From NCBI GenBank assembly GCA_951799445.1, contig OX637291.1, forward strand, positions 4,652,501 to 4,716,500: 64,000 nucleotides of DNA, in the 5' to 3' direction. The DNA comes from Pseudisothecium myosuroides. Taxonomy: Eukaryota; Streptophyta; Bryopsida; Hypnales; Lembophyllaceae. Both the position numbers and the translations under genes were made by a program. Shown piece by piece: positions 47,565 through 60,223 of the stretch (the stretch's first letter is position 1; each line of letters opens with the position of its first letter). The notes under the pieces are model-generated. The model ran no database searches. It was not told where the DNA came from and saw only the letters and a list, made by a program, of their open reading frames with translations.

Positions 47565-47852
47565 TCAACTCTTAAAGGACCAAGGCCTTTTTTCTGCCAA
47601 AAAACATTCAAAACTGCCATTTCTATAGCAAAGAGTAAAAAAAATTGAAAAATGTTTTTTTTGCACATCTAACCATAGGATCATACACCTAACTAGTGCA
47701 TTGATTGAAGTAAAAATTATATTCCTAAAAAGTTAATGTGTTTTTCTATCTTCACAAAAAATTTCAAAAAATTCTGATGAATATTGAGACCGTAGGAGCC
47801 TACCCAAAATCCATTTTGTCCTCCGAGGGGACAATGGGACTCTAGGGATTAA
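47565..47852 (-). mobile_element. TTAA element, main family, internally deleted (288 bp)
   Basis: The ends are TCAACTCTTAAAGGACCAAG and GGGACTCTAGGGATTAA. The sequence follows the consensus inward from both ends but jumps after ACCTAACTAGTGCA at about 47700, losing about 630 bp. Confidence 0.85.
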
Positions 47853-48629
47853 GCATGATGATGCTTTAATTGCACTTTGAGGCACATATAACATTGTTAA
47901 CTAGCTTCAAGTGTTAAAGAAAATGTCCATTAAAAATCCTCTCTAAAATTTGTCCATAACTTTTGATTGGAGATTCAAAATTCCAAACGGATTTTCTGAG
48001 TTGAAACTTATCTTCATTTACCAACTTTTTTTAGTTCAATTTTTTTGAGAAAAGTTATTTTACTATGCCTAAATCAGGTATGAAATTCTGCTTTTAACAC
48101 AATTATTTGTTTTTGATTTAACTATGAGTGCATGATAACCTACAAATTCTAATTTACATATCCCACATGGGTTGTTCTACCTCCTACCACTCCATGTGCA
48201 TATAAAGGGTTGTCTTCTCACTTCAAAAGCACCATACATAAATGGATTCCAATTTGAAGTGAGGTAATTCTACAATAACACTGAAATCAATAATCTCAAC
48301 AAATCCATTAGCATTTTGTTCAAAGTTTCTATTGTTTTGTTTTTAGTTTTACTTGAAAATTTTTAATTTGCCACTACTTGGAGCGTACAGTCACGGTGTA
48401 GGCACCAAGTTAAGTTTTGACAATTATTGACAACCGTCCCCATAGCTACTAAGTTGGTGCGAAATATACCGCACCATTTCGTTCGGGGGAGGGTAGAGCC
48501 AGTGACTGCTACTGAATGTTATGCATGCAGTATGAAATCAAATTAATGGCTACTAACTTAGTGAGACTTCACATCAACTAAATGTAAAACAATTATTTGA
48601 TAGTCAAGGTGGATTGAAATGCATTGATA
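47853..48629. other. Intergenic stretch, nothing recognised
   Basis: AT-rich sequence without clear gene content or element ends. Confidence 0.45.
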
Positions 48630-49193
48630 TTAATCCCTAAAGGACCGAAGGAGTGTCCAGATTTTCAAAATTGTGAAGATCTATTATAAAATGCAACTTA
48701 GAAGAATATTTTGATGATGACTCTCAAACAATAGTTGTAAAATGGTATTTATAGATCACATCCATACGGTTACATCAACAAAATACATACCAATATTTTT
48801 CAATTAAATTTGAAGCCAAAAATTGGAAATTCCTTCTAAAATCAATTGTAGATTGAATATTTATAATTTTTAAAAGAAATTTTTCCCTAGAAGTTCAAAA
48901 TATTGATTTCTAATTATAGTAATTTTTGAAGATTTCTATTTGATTTTTTGATTCAAGTCATTTTTGAAGGGTCATTTTTTGAACTGAAAAAGTTACTTTT
49001 TGAGGCTAGACCTCCCGATACCTTTTGAATTATAGAATATTTGCAAAACAAAATCTTCATAATCTGAACTGTACAAATGTTACAGAATCTTTAAAAAAAA
49101 TTGATGGATGAAAAAACGCATTTTGGTGAGTTTGGGACATGTTTCCGTTCATTCATAGTTCAAAATCTGCACTCATGGTCCTTAAGGGGTTAA
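48630..49193 (+). mobile_element. TTAA element, family 6, copy 2
   Basis: TTAA stands at 48630-48633 and 49190-49193; ends are TTAATCCCTAAAGGACCGAA and GGTCCTTAAGGGGTTAA. The interior aligns with the first half of 43159-43736. Confidence 0.78.
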
Positions 49194-49416
49194 CCTTGGG
49201 GCACTCCGACGTCCATATTTTGGACAATGAACGGAGGGTTTCAAGGCACTATTCAATCCAACTAACTTCTTATTCATCCAATGTATCACTTGAACCTAGA
49301 AAAGACAACCTTCCTTGACCAAATTCATGAAATTCCAGTAAATGATATTTCTGTACAAAGATACAAGCAAAAATGTGCAAAAATTCCAAAAAGGAATTGA
49401 GGCGTTCAGGGGTTAA
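49190..49416 (+). mobile_element. TTAA element, short, sharing a TTAA with its neighbour
   Basis: It begins TTAACCTTGGGGCACTCCGA and ends AGGCGTTCAGGGGTTAA. The start continues into ACGTCCATATTTTGGACAA, matching the right end of family 6 copy 1, with hairpin GTCCA..TGGAC inside. It abuts the element ending at the same TTAA (49190-49193). Confidence 0.75.
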
Positions 49417-49967
49417 GTGCCAAGAAAATAGAGCAAACTTATTGAATTTGTCCTCGTAATCTTATTTTCATGGCCTCTGAAAACTTCAGACAGAATATCT
49501 TGGACCGTGTGACTCTGCAGAAGAGCCCCAACTGTAACAATTACACTTCTGATAGTAAATCAATGTCATCAAATTTCAGAAGAATGATATACTGAATCGC
49601 AAGTTTGCTTCGTATACATGAATGGCTCTCCAAGAACGGAAGACAATGAGATGTGTCTTCCCCGCCCACAACTAGAATGATGTACTGTCTAACTACAGTA
49701 AACCCCCGCTATACCTGAGAAATAGAAACCAAAAGAAAGAACAGCAAGAACAGCATAAACTAGGTGCTCAAATGTGTTCAGCTGATGTCACATACTAGAA
49801 AGGCAGTTTTAAACATGTTAAGACGAACCCAACTGAGACGATGAGAGCGCCGCAATGATACATGCTGGGGTAAGAATGTTAAAAACATCCCAACCGGTAT
49901 ATGACCAGCAATAAGACTTCACGAAATGAATGTAATATGATACTTGGAGAAGGATGTCACGATAGTG
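49417..49967. other. 3' flank of the NIPA-type gene
   Basis: It likely includes the 3' untranslated region of the minus-strand gene that ends at 49968. No other gene is seen. Confidence 0.5.
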
Positions 49968-52900
49968 TTACAAGCTATCCAGCCGGATGCTAACCCCCTT
50001 GGGATTAGACTCAACATCACGAGGATCTGTCAGCTTGATCAGCCACTCAGAATTCAATGTGGATGTCCGCCATGGCGAGCGTGCAGAGGCAATCATGGGC
50101 ATGGAAAACACCGAAGATGAAAGAATACGGTCTTGGCCAAGTCCTACTGTCATCCTTGCAGCAGACTGCACATTCAAACCACACGCATCCAATTAGTACA
50201 ACTCAAAAAACACCACTAAAGTCATGATTATGCATTTTAAACATCCAACGATATTTCTTTTGATTGTATAATCCATAATGAGTCTTTGACTGTGTATTTG
50301 AAACCGTGATTGAATGCACTAATGAAGAGCCCATGATTAAGCAGCTTGCAGACACGTATGATATAGCCAGCCCTCCCCAAAATTCTCTAAGAAACACTAG
50401 GCTGCAGGTGACAATCACTGAATTCTCGGTTCCAAGGAACAGTATCATCTTCCTAAGTGATTAGACAAAATCCAAAGTCAGAGACTGGTGACTTCATAGT
50501 GGGAATGAATCATCTCTCATTCATGGAAGAGTAACATTCATGAACGAATTGAACAATCTGGATCTCTTACCCAATAAATCATATTCCACCTTTCCATGGC
50601 GTCACATTAATTTTGCAAGATTCAAGTGCAGAAGTATTGTTCAAAAGTAGGGAAATTTACTAAACAAAAAAGTTCAAAGAGCAAGAAATCATACCTGAGC
50701 TCGACCTACAACTGCTGCTGCGTCAGTATACACATGTTGCACCAAAGTTCGCCTGGGCTCTCGAAGATCAGAGAGACTGCGAAAAAAAAACTGACAACCA
50801 TTAGCACGTCCATTGCTTCTACAAAATTATGACCTAAATTCAGTACTTTGAAGCTTTGAAACCCAATTCTAGCACTTGGAAAGTAGACACTGATAGAACG
50901 TACACAAATGTGTTTCCAAGTGCTTGGAAACACAACGGCACATACAAAAAAGCATTCACTCGAAGATCAAACAAGTCTTCAAAGCAAAAAGTACAACCTA
51001 AAGCTTCAAATTGACTGTAAGCAAAACACTTACGCATCAGAAATAAGTGGCGCAATCTCACTGTCGCTCTCCGCTTTCGAAACAGAACCTGAGGGATTCG
51101 CCAAAACATGGTCAAAATGCAAAAGAGGCACTCGAATACCGAGGCCACATAGTGAACAGCACATATATTAACTGATATATAGAAAGACAATACAGCATCA
51201 GCACTATTGGAATCTTCCATAACAGGTTCTAAGGTACAGATAATCTATACTTCCCCACAAGCGGGATTAGGGAGTGTACCACTACAGATATCATGATTCT
51301 TTGAGAAACCTGGAAAGGAATTATTCAGACTAGAAAAGCAGATGACGCGGAACTCGATTATAGTCACTGCTACTGAGCACAAGACAATTTGACCAACTCA
51401 GGAGCTAAGGGGACGTCATTCAGCTGTCCTGTCGTTCCCCAGCATGCGAGTCCCTAGGTCTGTCCATAACGGAAGAAGTGGATTGCGGTCTAGAATATTT
51501 TCATCGCGGTTGTCTAAAAGTTTTGCAAGCCTAAGGCGCCAAGCAGTGACCCAGTGCGGTGATTTCTCAACGCGCGTCCTTTTCTTTCTTCTATGGCCAT
51601 TGATGGGGAGCTGAAGATCACCTTTAGAGACCTGGGGAGCCTGAGGAGCAAGAAGCGACATGCCCACAAAGAGAGCCAAAACACCAACGCCAAACATTGT
51701 AGCTCGGAAATTGTCCAATACCTGCCACACGATATAATATTAGATACTTGAAGACTTTGCAAAAGATTCTTTACCTGATGAGATCAGATGCACCCAAATT
51801 CCAAATCTGACAATGAACTCAGCAAAATTGTGGATGGAAGTTTCCCCGCGTCTTAGACATCGAAATCAAAACGTTATAGACGTGTAACTGGGTCACACTT
51901 TAACATCCCCAACGCACGAAAGGTGAAGAATATCTATGTGCATAAAAAATATGAACACGAAGAATGAGAAGAAGAATTGCTAAAGCTCACAAACCCGATA
52001 TTCTTCAAAATAGATGAAACCGGTGAATATTGAGAAGAAAGTCCACACAATTTGAAGCATGGGCACGATTAAAATAGCATCAAACATCGCCAACCCATCA
52101 TTGAGCCTCGCCATCTACAAAAGACAAGAAACGTCAGCGTCTCGCACATAAAATAACAGCGTTAATTTGACGGACACCAGTCCAAAGGCAGCAATAAAAT
52201 TTGTGCATAATTGTAGCCACCTGCAGGTCTTGATTCCTGAAAGCTCTTCAAGAGAAAACATTGAAAACAAACATCAATGCCCACAGCTACATTCAAAGCT
52301 AAAGAACAACACCTCAATATGCCTTAATATATATCAGTCGCAAAAATGTTTTACAGAGTGTGTATATATAGATGACAGCAGACCAGCAATAATGATAGCA
52401 AACAACATTTTGACATCCGATCATATAAGGTATGCTATTAGAGCAACGCACCCAGAATGAAGCGGTTCCGGCGAAAAACAAAAAAACAAAATAGGTAAAC
52501 AAACCATCCAGCTGATTATTGCCCTCCAGCGTTGATCGGAGCAAAACTGATCTGCATATTAACAGAAACATGTATTCAACTTGCGCACAAGATACGGACA
52601 CAGATCACCAATATCAGGGCTCATCTAAATAGAAGCATGGAAAAACTTATTTGACCGCTCTTAGAGTAACAATTACAGCTGACAACGATGTCTGTCCCAT
52701 CAGAAGCATTGCCTCAACCATATGCACGATTCTGAGTATCTGAGCTGAGACAACTGAACTTTGTACTTTAAACTTCAAAAACATTTGAACGCTAGAAGAA
52801 AGATCATTTCACAGTCTTACAAAGATTTTGCAAATAATACGGAGTGGGAACCAACAGCACCCGAGACAACAGCATATGAGTATGGCAGCAACATCCGCCA

Positions 52901-54804
52901 TGCACCTACAGGGTCCTCCCCCCGCGATGCAGCAACTTGCCTTCCTCGCCTGTAAAGATGAACAAGTGCCTTAGAATATCAGGTTTGAAGGAAAAAAGAG
53001 CCGATAACAATTGACATGCTGAAGTTGGAACAACGCTAACAGACAAGCTCAGAAAACTCCCCCAAACCCAATTACAAACCTGTATATTGTGTGATGCACA
53101 GCGACTATGAACAAAAGGACGCCGCAATAAATAAGATAAATGTGGCCCTTGTAACTTGCCAAGAGCTCCTCATGCGTGTAAACTGCAAATAAACCCTACA
53201 AGATTAATTTAGAACAAGTTAACAAGACACAATAATCATTCGGAAGTCTAGAATGATGAAACAAATGTTCAATCCAAGGAGAGACAGCTTACTGATGGAC
53301 TGATGATTCCCAAAGGCCACAAGGAAGCCGTTCCCCACCATGATAAATAACGTTGCCAAAATAATTCTGCCATCCCAACCAAATCAAAATAAATAAACAG
53401 CAGTCACGGTCTATGTTACGGTCACCCGAAAAAAATTAGGCGATAACCATCATCACGTACTGCATTCCTAAACCCTCTAAACACCAATATCAAGAAGTTT
53501 TTACGACAGGGGAACGATACTGATGTCTACTTTACCAGACCAAGCCTGAAAGTTCCATCAACAATATTGAAAACATACATTCTGATGAGACAATCGGCTG
53601 ATAATTCATGTAATTCTCTAAAACTTGAGCTAAAGCTTTCTGCACAAAGTTGATAAAGGAATAACAAATCCAATATAGGCACATCTAATAGCGGAAATAT
53701 ACAGAGGTTACTCACCGTGTAGTTACAACCTCATTGAGCATCAGGTAGGCGAAGAAAACATTAGAAACAAATTGTACTGAGCCCAGAGCTGCCAATAATG
53801 ACTGCAACCACCGTGGAGCAAGAGAATGAGAAGAGGTATAATCATCGAAGGTACAAAGAAACAAAAATGGCATTAAACAACAGAGGGCATACAAGCCCTC
53901 AAAAGGGAAAAGGCATGAGCATGTCTGGAAACTGGAACTAGCAACAACACACTCCGGAATCTATGATATCAAATCAATCTAGGAGATTAGATTCTTGCAT
54001 GACACTACTCAAGCATGATCTACTACTTATACAAGGCATACAAGTACAAAAGTTCTACTAATTACCTGGGCAGCATAGCCGAAAGAGATAAAGTTCAGGA
54101 TGTTTCCAATCGAGAAAACAACCACACCTGCAGACCAGCATATACTAACTTATAACCAACAGAAACCTGACAAAGAGGTCATCAGAGACATAGCAAATGA
54201 ACTGCTTGTACAACAGAATATAAAGCCAAGAACTATGTGTGCCGCACAATCACCTCGGAACAAAAAAAAATTGGGGGAACATCAAGAAACATACCTATTC
54301 GCCATGATTGATACTGCGTTACAGACTTCTTGGTCAATACCTTCTCTCCAGAATCATCCGTCTCCAAAAGTGCTTGCCGTTCCCTCTATAATAAATTGTG
54401 TAAAAGAGACAAAAAGAAAAAACCCACTGCTTAGGATTAATATCTACATTTCAGTGACCAAGTCTTTCACGGAATTTGAGATGGAAGCTGACTCCGTAAT
54501 GATACTGCATCCTATATTCCACATCAACATGAACAATGCCATCACAAAGCTCCACGAAAATACATTTAAAATAAGAGAGTTCATTCTAGAGAACATATTA
54601 ACAGAGATGCCAAAGGAGGTCAGATATGGAGTATCATTTAGAGGTAAGTGATTCGTGATGAAGAGCGAAAAAGTGGCAAGGAGTACAAAAGAAAGAGACG
54701 ATGTGTGTTACCTGGTTGTGTCCAAGCTTGAGCAAGTTAGTCCCAAAATTGATGCTTATGCTGCCTACCACATTGATAGCAGCTCCGGTTATCCATTCGC
54801 CCAT
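49968..54804 (-). CDS. NIPA8/9-type magnesium transporter family protein, 13 coding exons, 430 aa
   Basis: Coding exons (minus): 54804-54712, 54385-54295, 54127-54066, 53801-53716, 53366-53293, 53182-53080, 52949-52821, 52551-52452, 52114-51995, 51721-51622, 51088-51034, 50776-50695, 50165-49968. All junctions are GT/AG and the phases close exactly. About nine hydrophobic helices span residues 6-312. Signature stretches are MGEWITGAAINVVGS, INFGTNLLKLGHN, NFISFGYAAQSLLAALGSVQ, VGNGFLVAFGNHQS, VSGAVGSHSVLFAKSL, RLNDGLAMFDAILIVPM and FFSIFTGFIYFEEY. These fit the DUF803/NIPA family, membrane proteins proposed to carry Mg2+, and the plant subgroup with NIPA8/NIPA9. The cytosolic tail (residues about 320-430) keeps the subgroup's SVFSMPM motif. 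Transport activity is inferred from the family only. Length is close to the Arabidopsis relatives as I remember them (about 440). Confidence 0.93.
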
Positions 54805-56949
54805 TTTCACAAGTGGGTTTGCAAGCTAGGCTTTTGGCTTCCTCCCGCCAAGGTGGGAGCCACAATGATCCAAGCAAAGTAAAATCGTAGCTCATGCCCT
54901 CAATTACCCACTCAGTTTACTCTTCGTCCTCTTCTTCTCTTCCTGTATAGATGACTGCCCGACCTCTTCAAAGTAAGCATACCCAGATATTCTCACACGC
55001 GGACATTACTCTTGTAATCGTTGGCGGCAAGATCCCAGTCAAACGATCATGACCTCCAATAAGATCAACCCTGCCACATTGCGTCGAAATATAAGATGAG
55101 ATTTTCCACAGTCGCATGAAGACGCATGAAACTTGCGATAACTGGAATTTCCCCTAAATTATGACACCTGTTTCAACCAGAGCCTGATAACTTCAATTTC
55201 CAAACAATAGTAAGAACTTCCTTAACAAATTATATCTGTGGGCACGACAGGGTCGATACCACGATTGACAGATTTCCATACAACTTCCTACATCACAAGA
55301 GACACATTCTAAACCCAATAACAGCAATCGACCCAAGAGATTGGATGAGAAACAAGCAAGCGCAGCAGCCACCGACCATCAAGATCATGACACTCCTCAA
55401 TTCAAAATCCAGCACGCATTTATGATAGAAGAGAAAGCGAATAACAGGGGAAAGGTGCTTTAAATTGTTAGAAGAAACACGAAAACATCAGGACATTATG
55501 AAGATGTGATACTCACGAGCCTCGGTACATAACCTATATCATCAGTGACTCCGCTCAAACAGACCGCTGAGGTTCGTTTAGAGGCATCTTTCTCCATCAT
55601 AGACCTGAGAGTGCACAACTACCAATTCACAATCCCAAGAGTATTTCGAGCAATATTGCACTGTGGTAAGCTACAGTACAAACCTTCCCATCTAAGGAAA
55701 ACTTTAACTCCAACAAAGCACAGTTTGGCAACCTCCTGCCAAAAAACTAGGCTGCTACTATGAGAGGGGCTCAGACGTATGCTAAATCACTATCGTGTTC
55801 CTAAATGAGATCGTTCCAATATGCTTTGGCATATTCTAGAAATCTGCAGCCTCCTTCTCTGTCTTGGTTTCTCCGTCCAGGCCCTTCCCGAGCAAAATAA
55901 GCGGATATCATCTCATAATTTTCAAATCTAAATTCTTGCCCTTTCCCCGACGTCGAATACTCTCTAAAAAACCAGTAGATCTCACCTCCTAGAATTCAGC
56001 TCTACAATCTCGCTTAAAAATCAGACTCGCTTTCAGAGCTCCTACGCTATAGATTTAGAAGGGCATAAAACAAATCGAGCTCGACACTTGCAGGCCGCAT
56101 CACCAAATCCAACCCCATATTATGAAAGAAAAATAAAGATCCCACCGCCTGCCTGTGTTCCGCATCTAACGTCTGAATCTCCCATGAAAAAAAAATAGAG
56201 ATTCAAACCACACATACCTTCAACAATACCAAACCGCCTGTCTTCGACCTCTCACGGAATCATACTACAAAACGCAAAGCTAACGTGCTCCCCAAGCTCG
56301 AATCCCGCCCAAACCCTAACAAATGCTTTTCCGCGCTCAAACCCCGGACTAAGTGACTGATTGTCTCACATGTGCTGCCCCTTCAACCCCAGACGTTGCC
56401 ATCAACAAAACATCTACCAAACGTCGCACAAATCTCAACATGAATCTGATTCACTTACATCACCGCGTGCGCATCTGAAGTATGTCCCCTGTTCGAGAAA
56501 GAGTGTTAGAGAGGTCGAGCGGAGGAGAAATACGTCTCCCTGTGATTGCAAGAAATAGTTCAGAAATTGCTGCAGAAAGAGACGCGGCAACAACAAACAA
56601 ATAATTCACAAGCAGGCCGTGATCGCAAGCACGATCCCGTCCATCTGCTCGGCTGAACTCTGCATCTGGCGCTGGCAGATGTTTCGACCTCGGCGGTCTC
56701 CTCTGCGATGAAACTCTGTGGATGGTATTCATGGATGTCGTCCAATGACGCGAGATTCATTCATTCGGCGCCATTAATAAGAAAGTGTTGTAGGTGCTGG
56801 CTGATTGAGACCCTGTTCAGTTGAGTGTTGAATGGTCGTTTACAGGTTACAGACGGTGCCTTTCAAGTATAAAAAAAAAAGTCCTCAAAACTGTGGGTGT
56901 GCCTTGCAAAATTTAGAGAATAAGAAGATGTTTCTTGCATAATTTTCAA
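54805..56949 (-). promoter_or_regulatory. 5' leader and promoter region of the NIPA-type gene
   Basis: About 2.1 kb of mixed composition upstream of the start codon, GC-richer than typical spacer. It probably contains the transcription start, leader exon and a 5' intron, since no other gene is readable. A possible start zone lies near 56450-56770. The precise structure cannot be seen. Confidence 0.4.
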
Positions 56950-57266
56950 TAAGGTAGGAGGTCCTGAAATCGCTCATTTAAGAGCTGAAACTGAATTTTG
57001 GAGAGGTGAAACGCCTCAAAATATTTTTCAGTGAATTTTCCTCAAAAGACAAGAGGAATTGGCATCTAACCCAAGTCGTTTCATATTTTTTGAAACTTTC
57101 TAGAATTAGTTACAAGTTTTTGAAGTTAGAAAAAAGTGGTCATTTGTGGTCATCAAAAGCGAGCACCTCCTGAAATGTGCATAGGTGGTACATTCAAGAA
57201 AGCAAAATGTACCTCTGAGTCATATTCACTTTTAATGCCCGCTCCATTTTACAACCTCCTACCTTA
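56950..57266 (+). mobile_element. MITE family M2, best-preserved copy
   Basis: The inverted ends TAAGGTAGGAGG and CCTCCTACCTTA are perfect. The core has AAAATATTTTTCAGTGAATT and CAAGTCGTTTCATATTTTTT, as in 42514-42838. The target may be TA. Confidence 0.85.
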
Positions 57267-59325
57267 TATTGACATTGAAATTGGCAAAAAAATTTACTGT
57301 AGATTATTCATCAATTCAACTTAACTTCTTATAACTCTGCATAGAATTTTAATTTTTAGAAAGAAAAGAAAAGATGTGCATCCTATTTTTCTTTTGCAGT
57401 ATGTAATAGAGATATCTTCTCATTTGAATTCTAGTCAGTTTCAAGTTGTGTTTTTCATTGACTTTCTAAAATAACTATATTTAATAGTTAATAGAGCACA
57501 CTAGACAACTTAATGCAAGGGACTTGATGTAATAATCCAGTCAAATTGCAAAGGTATAGAGTAGCTGCACCTTTCCAAATTCAAACGAACAATCAATTTC
57601 AATTCCTTTTTGACTAAAAGAAGAAGATTGAACAATACAAAGCATCAAATTCAAAATTCAAATCAATTAAAAAGATTTATAAGCTATAAATTGAATTTAA
57701 CAATTCCAAAATTCCACCATAGGTATATAGATCTTTTCTTCTAACAAAAATGAAGAACTCTTTTCCAAAAAAATTTAGAAGTGTTCAATAGGAAGAAAAA
57801 ACAAATTTAGGAAACTATATTTTGTTATTTTTGCTTAATGGGAAAAAAATTGAATGTCAAAATCAAGTTTTAAGAGAAAAATTGAAAGTAACAACTACTA
57901 TTAATGTGGGTGATCCTTTTTTTTTGAAATAATACCCTCTATTCAATAGAAATCAATAAATACAATTTGAATTCAATTCAATTACAAAATTACACAATAT
58001 TAACAAATTTGTCAACATAAAATTGGATGAAAGTCATCCTTTTCTCACTATAGACTAGAGTTCTCTAATATTCATAAGACATTGTTTAGCTTCTCCGAGA
58101 GCTTCTCCAATGTTTCAAAGGTCATCTTGTAAGGATACAACCCGTGACATGTAGTCAAACTTCAAAATCCTTCATTTTGCAATGGCTCTCAAAGTTTTTG
58201 TACACTTCAAATGTTGCCATAACTCTTGTCATAACTAATTAAGTAATCAAAATTATTCAACAAAATTTAAAAATCTTGTTGTTTCAATGGCATAATATTT
58301 ATTGAATTTAATTTTGAAAATTCAAATCAAATTTAGACCTTTTAGTTTAATGAAATTAATGGATAAAAATCAAGATTTTCAAGATTATTTGCAAAGAAGA
58401 TAATCTTTTTTGATAGATAATAATATAATAGAAAAAAATTATAAAATTTTAAACTTTGTTGAATGAAATATTATCAATACATGATCCCGTATATACAAAA
58501 TATTACCCTCAAAATCTCCCAATTGTTTGATATATGTTTTATACAAATAAAGAATTCTCACCTTTGTGAAGACCCAGTGGTTTGTTTGTAGACAATTTGC
58601 ACTCAAATATATTAGTCCGGGATACAAAAATACATGTATATATTTTGTATAGCGCAATGTCCAAGGCAATTGGCATTTCATGATATTAAGTGCAACGAGG
58701 AGGGCGGAGCCCGATGAGAAGGCCCTTTATATTGTGAAATGCCCGACAACAAGATTCATTGCCCGGCATAAACTGTGGCCAGGAAATGAACATTCGGGAT
58801 GAAAATTGCATGTTGGATGAAAAAGTTCTTAATGCCCGATTATGCGGGCAAAAGCACGTAATCAAGCATTACAACCTAATTGTGAACCAAAACCTGCCCA
58901 CATAACAAATTGATGATTTGTTGGCGGTGGTTTACAATTTATTTTTGTATTTGGAGTACTTAATTTTATTCACCAACCTCATAACATTCCATAGCATTAC
59001 TCTACATTGCCTTCACTCTACAATGCAGGGTGTGGAATATTCTACACCCAACAGTCCTTCATCAGTAACTACTAAGGATAAGCTTTTATGTATTATCGGG
59101 GGCCGGTGAAATCCACAGATCAGCTGTGAAATTGGGTGGTTGTTTTTTCCAAAGTCTCCATCCACTAATGATCGGTGGACTTCACCATCCCCTGACAATA
59201 TATAAAAGAAGGCCCTAATAGGTGGAGGATGCAAAGGTTGTTGGGTGTGAAGTATATCGAACCCAACATTGTCAAGCCAAGGCAGTGGACACTAATGCTA
59301 AGGGAGCCGACCCATTTCTAACCAC
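57267..59325. other. AT-rich intergenic stretch with a small inverted-repeat element
   Basis: No gene is recognised in 2 kb. The only clear structure is the 110-bp hairpin element at 59091-59200, listed separately. Confidence 0.5.
59091..59200. repeat. 110-bp hairpin element (possible tiny MITE)
   Basis: Arms TATTATCGGGGGCCGGTGAA and TATTGTCAGGGGATGGTGAA (reverse complement of the right end) continue for about 32 bp with few mismatches (ATCCACAGATCA against GTCCACCGATCA). No second copy was found here. Confidence 0.65.
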
Positions 59326-60223
59326 TTAATCCCTAAAGTTCATTGACTATGTTTTCACCAAAAAAACTCCAAAATTGCCATTTCTAGAACAAGAACCAAA
59401 TTTTAAAAAAAAAAAACATTTTTAGACTCATATAACCTTAGGATCTTGTAGAATGTTGACTCGAGAACATGTGGTAAAAATTTCAGAAATTTCCACCACG
59501 TGGATTATAAAATTATGAGCTTTCAAATTCACAGAAATCCTTTTTCAGGCCCTACAAATAACCGGGCAATTGCACTTCACAAGGTTTGAATTCTTTTTTC
59601 TAAACAAGTTGGCTACATGCTTAAAAAATTTCAAATCATTTGAAATTGTACAACATATATGAAAAAAATAGTAAGTAGAAAGAAATAGAGAATGATTCAA
59701 AATACAAAATTGTTAAGAATTTAATTATGAAATTGAAAAATGCCAATCCCAATGGTTGTAATGTTGTAATAAACAATCTACATCCTATGATTTTATTTTA
59801 TTTCCAAAAATATTGAAAATTGAGTGAAATAAACGACTTTCAAAGTTTATTTTAAAGTAGAGAATTCATAACTGCCCGCAAACTAAAACTCCTCATAACT
59901 TTTTATTCATCGATCAAAATGGAATGATTCAAAGCTTTCCATGTATATATAAATCTAGAAAATCAATTTCAAATTTTTTATTTTGAAAAGAATGATTTAT
60001 TCTGAGCTGCCCAGACTATTCGAGTTGATAAACAAACAACATATGAGGCTATAACTTTTGACTCATATTTCCAAATATCATGAAATTTAATGCATATGAA
60101 AGTTATTCCTTGTCCCTACCTTTTAATTAAATTTTAGCCTAAAATATGCAAATTTCTAGTCACAAGTACCTGCCCAAAATTGCTATGTTGCTAAAAATAG
60201 CAAGCTAGTTCTTTAGGGGTTAA
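59326..60223 (-). mobile_element. TTAA element, family 2, copy 2
   Basis: TTAA stands at 59326-59329 and 60220-60223. The ends are TTAATCCCTAAAGTTCATTG and AGTTCTTTAGGGGTTAA, with the TTGCTA..TAGCAA hairpin inside the 60-kb end. Inverted homologue of 37822-38749. Confidence 0.87.

Noticed and set aside
51416..51730. NIPA-type exon 10 read through to the stop at 51416
   Set aside because: Splicing at 51622 into exons 11-13 keeps phase and recovers the subgroup's SVFSMPM tail; the read-through tail resembles nothing in the family.
54100..54651. Open frame of 183 codons on the plus strand
   Set aside because: It overlaps, antisense, coding exons 2-3 and introns of the NIPA-type gene, and has no recognisable domain.
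746..60223. CCCTAAA-like strings suggesting interstitial telomere repeats
   Set aside because: They occur once per element end within TTAACCCCTAAAGGACC and are never tandem, so they are transposon termini.
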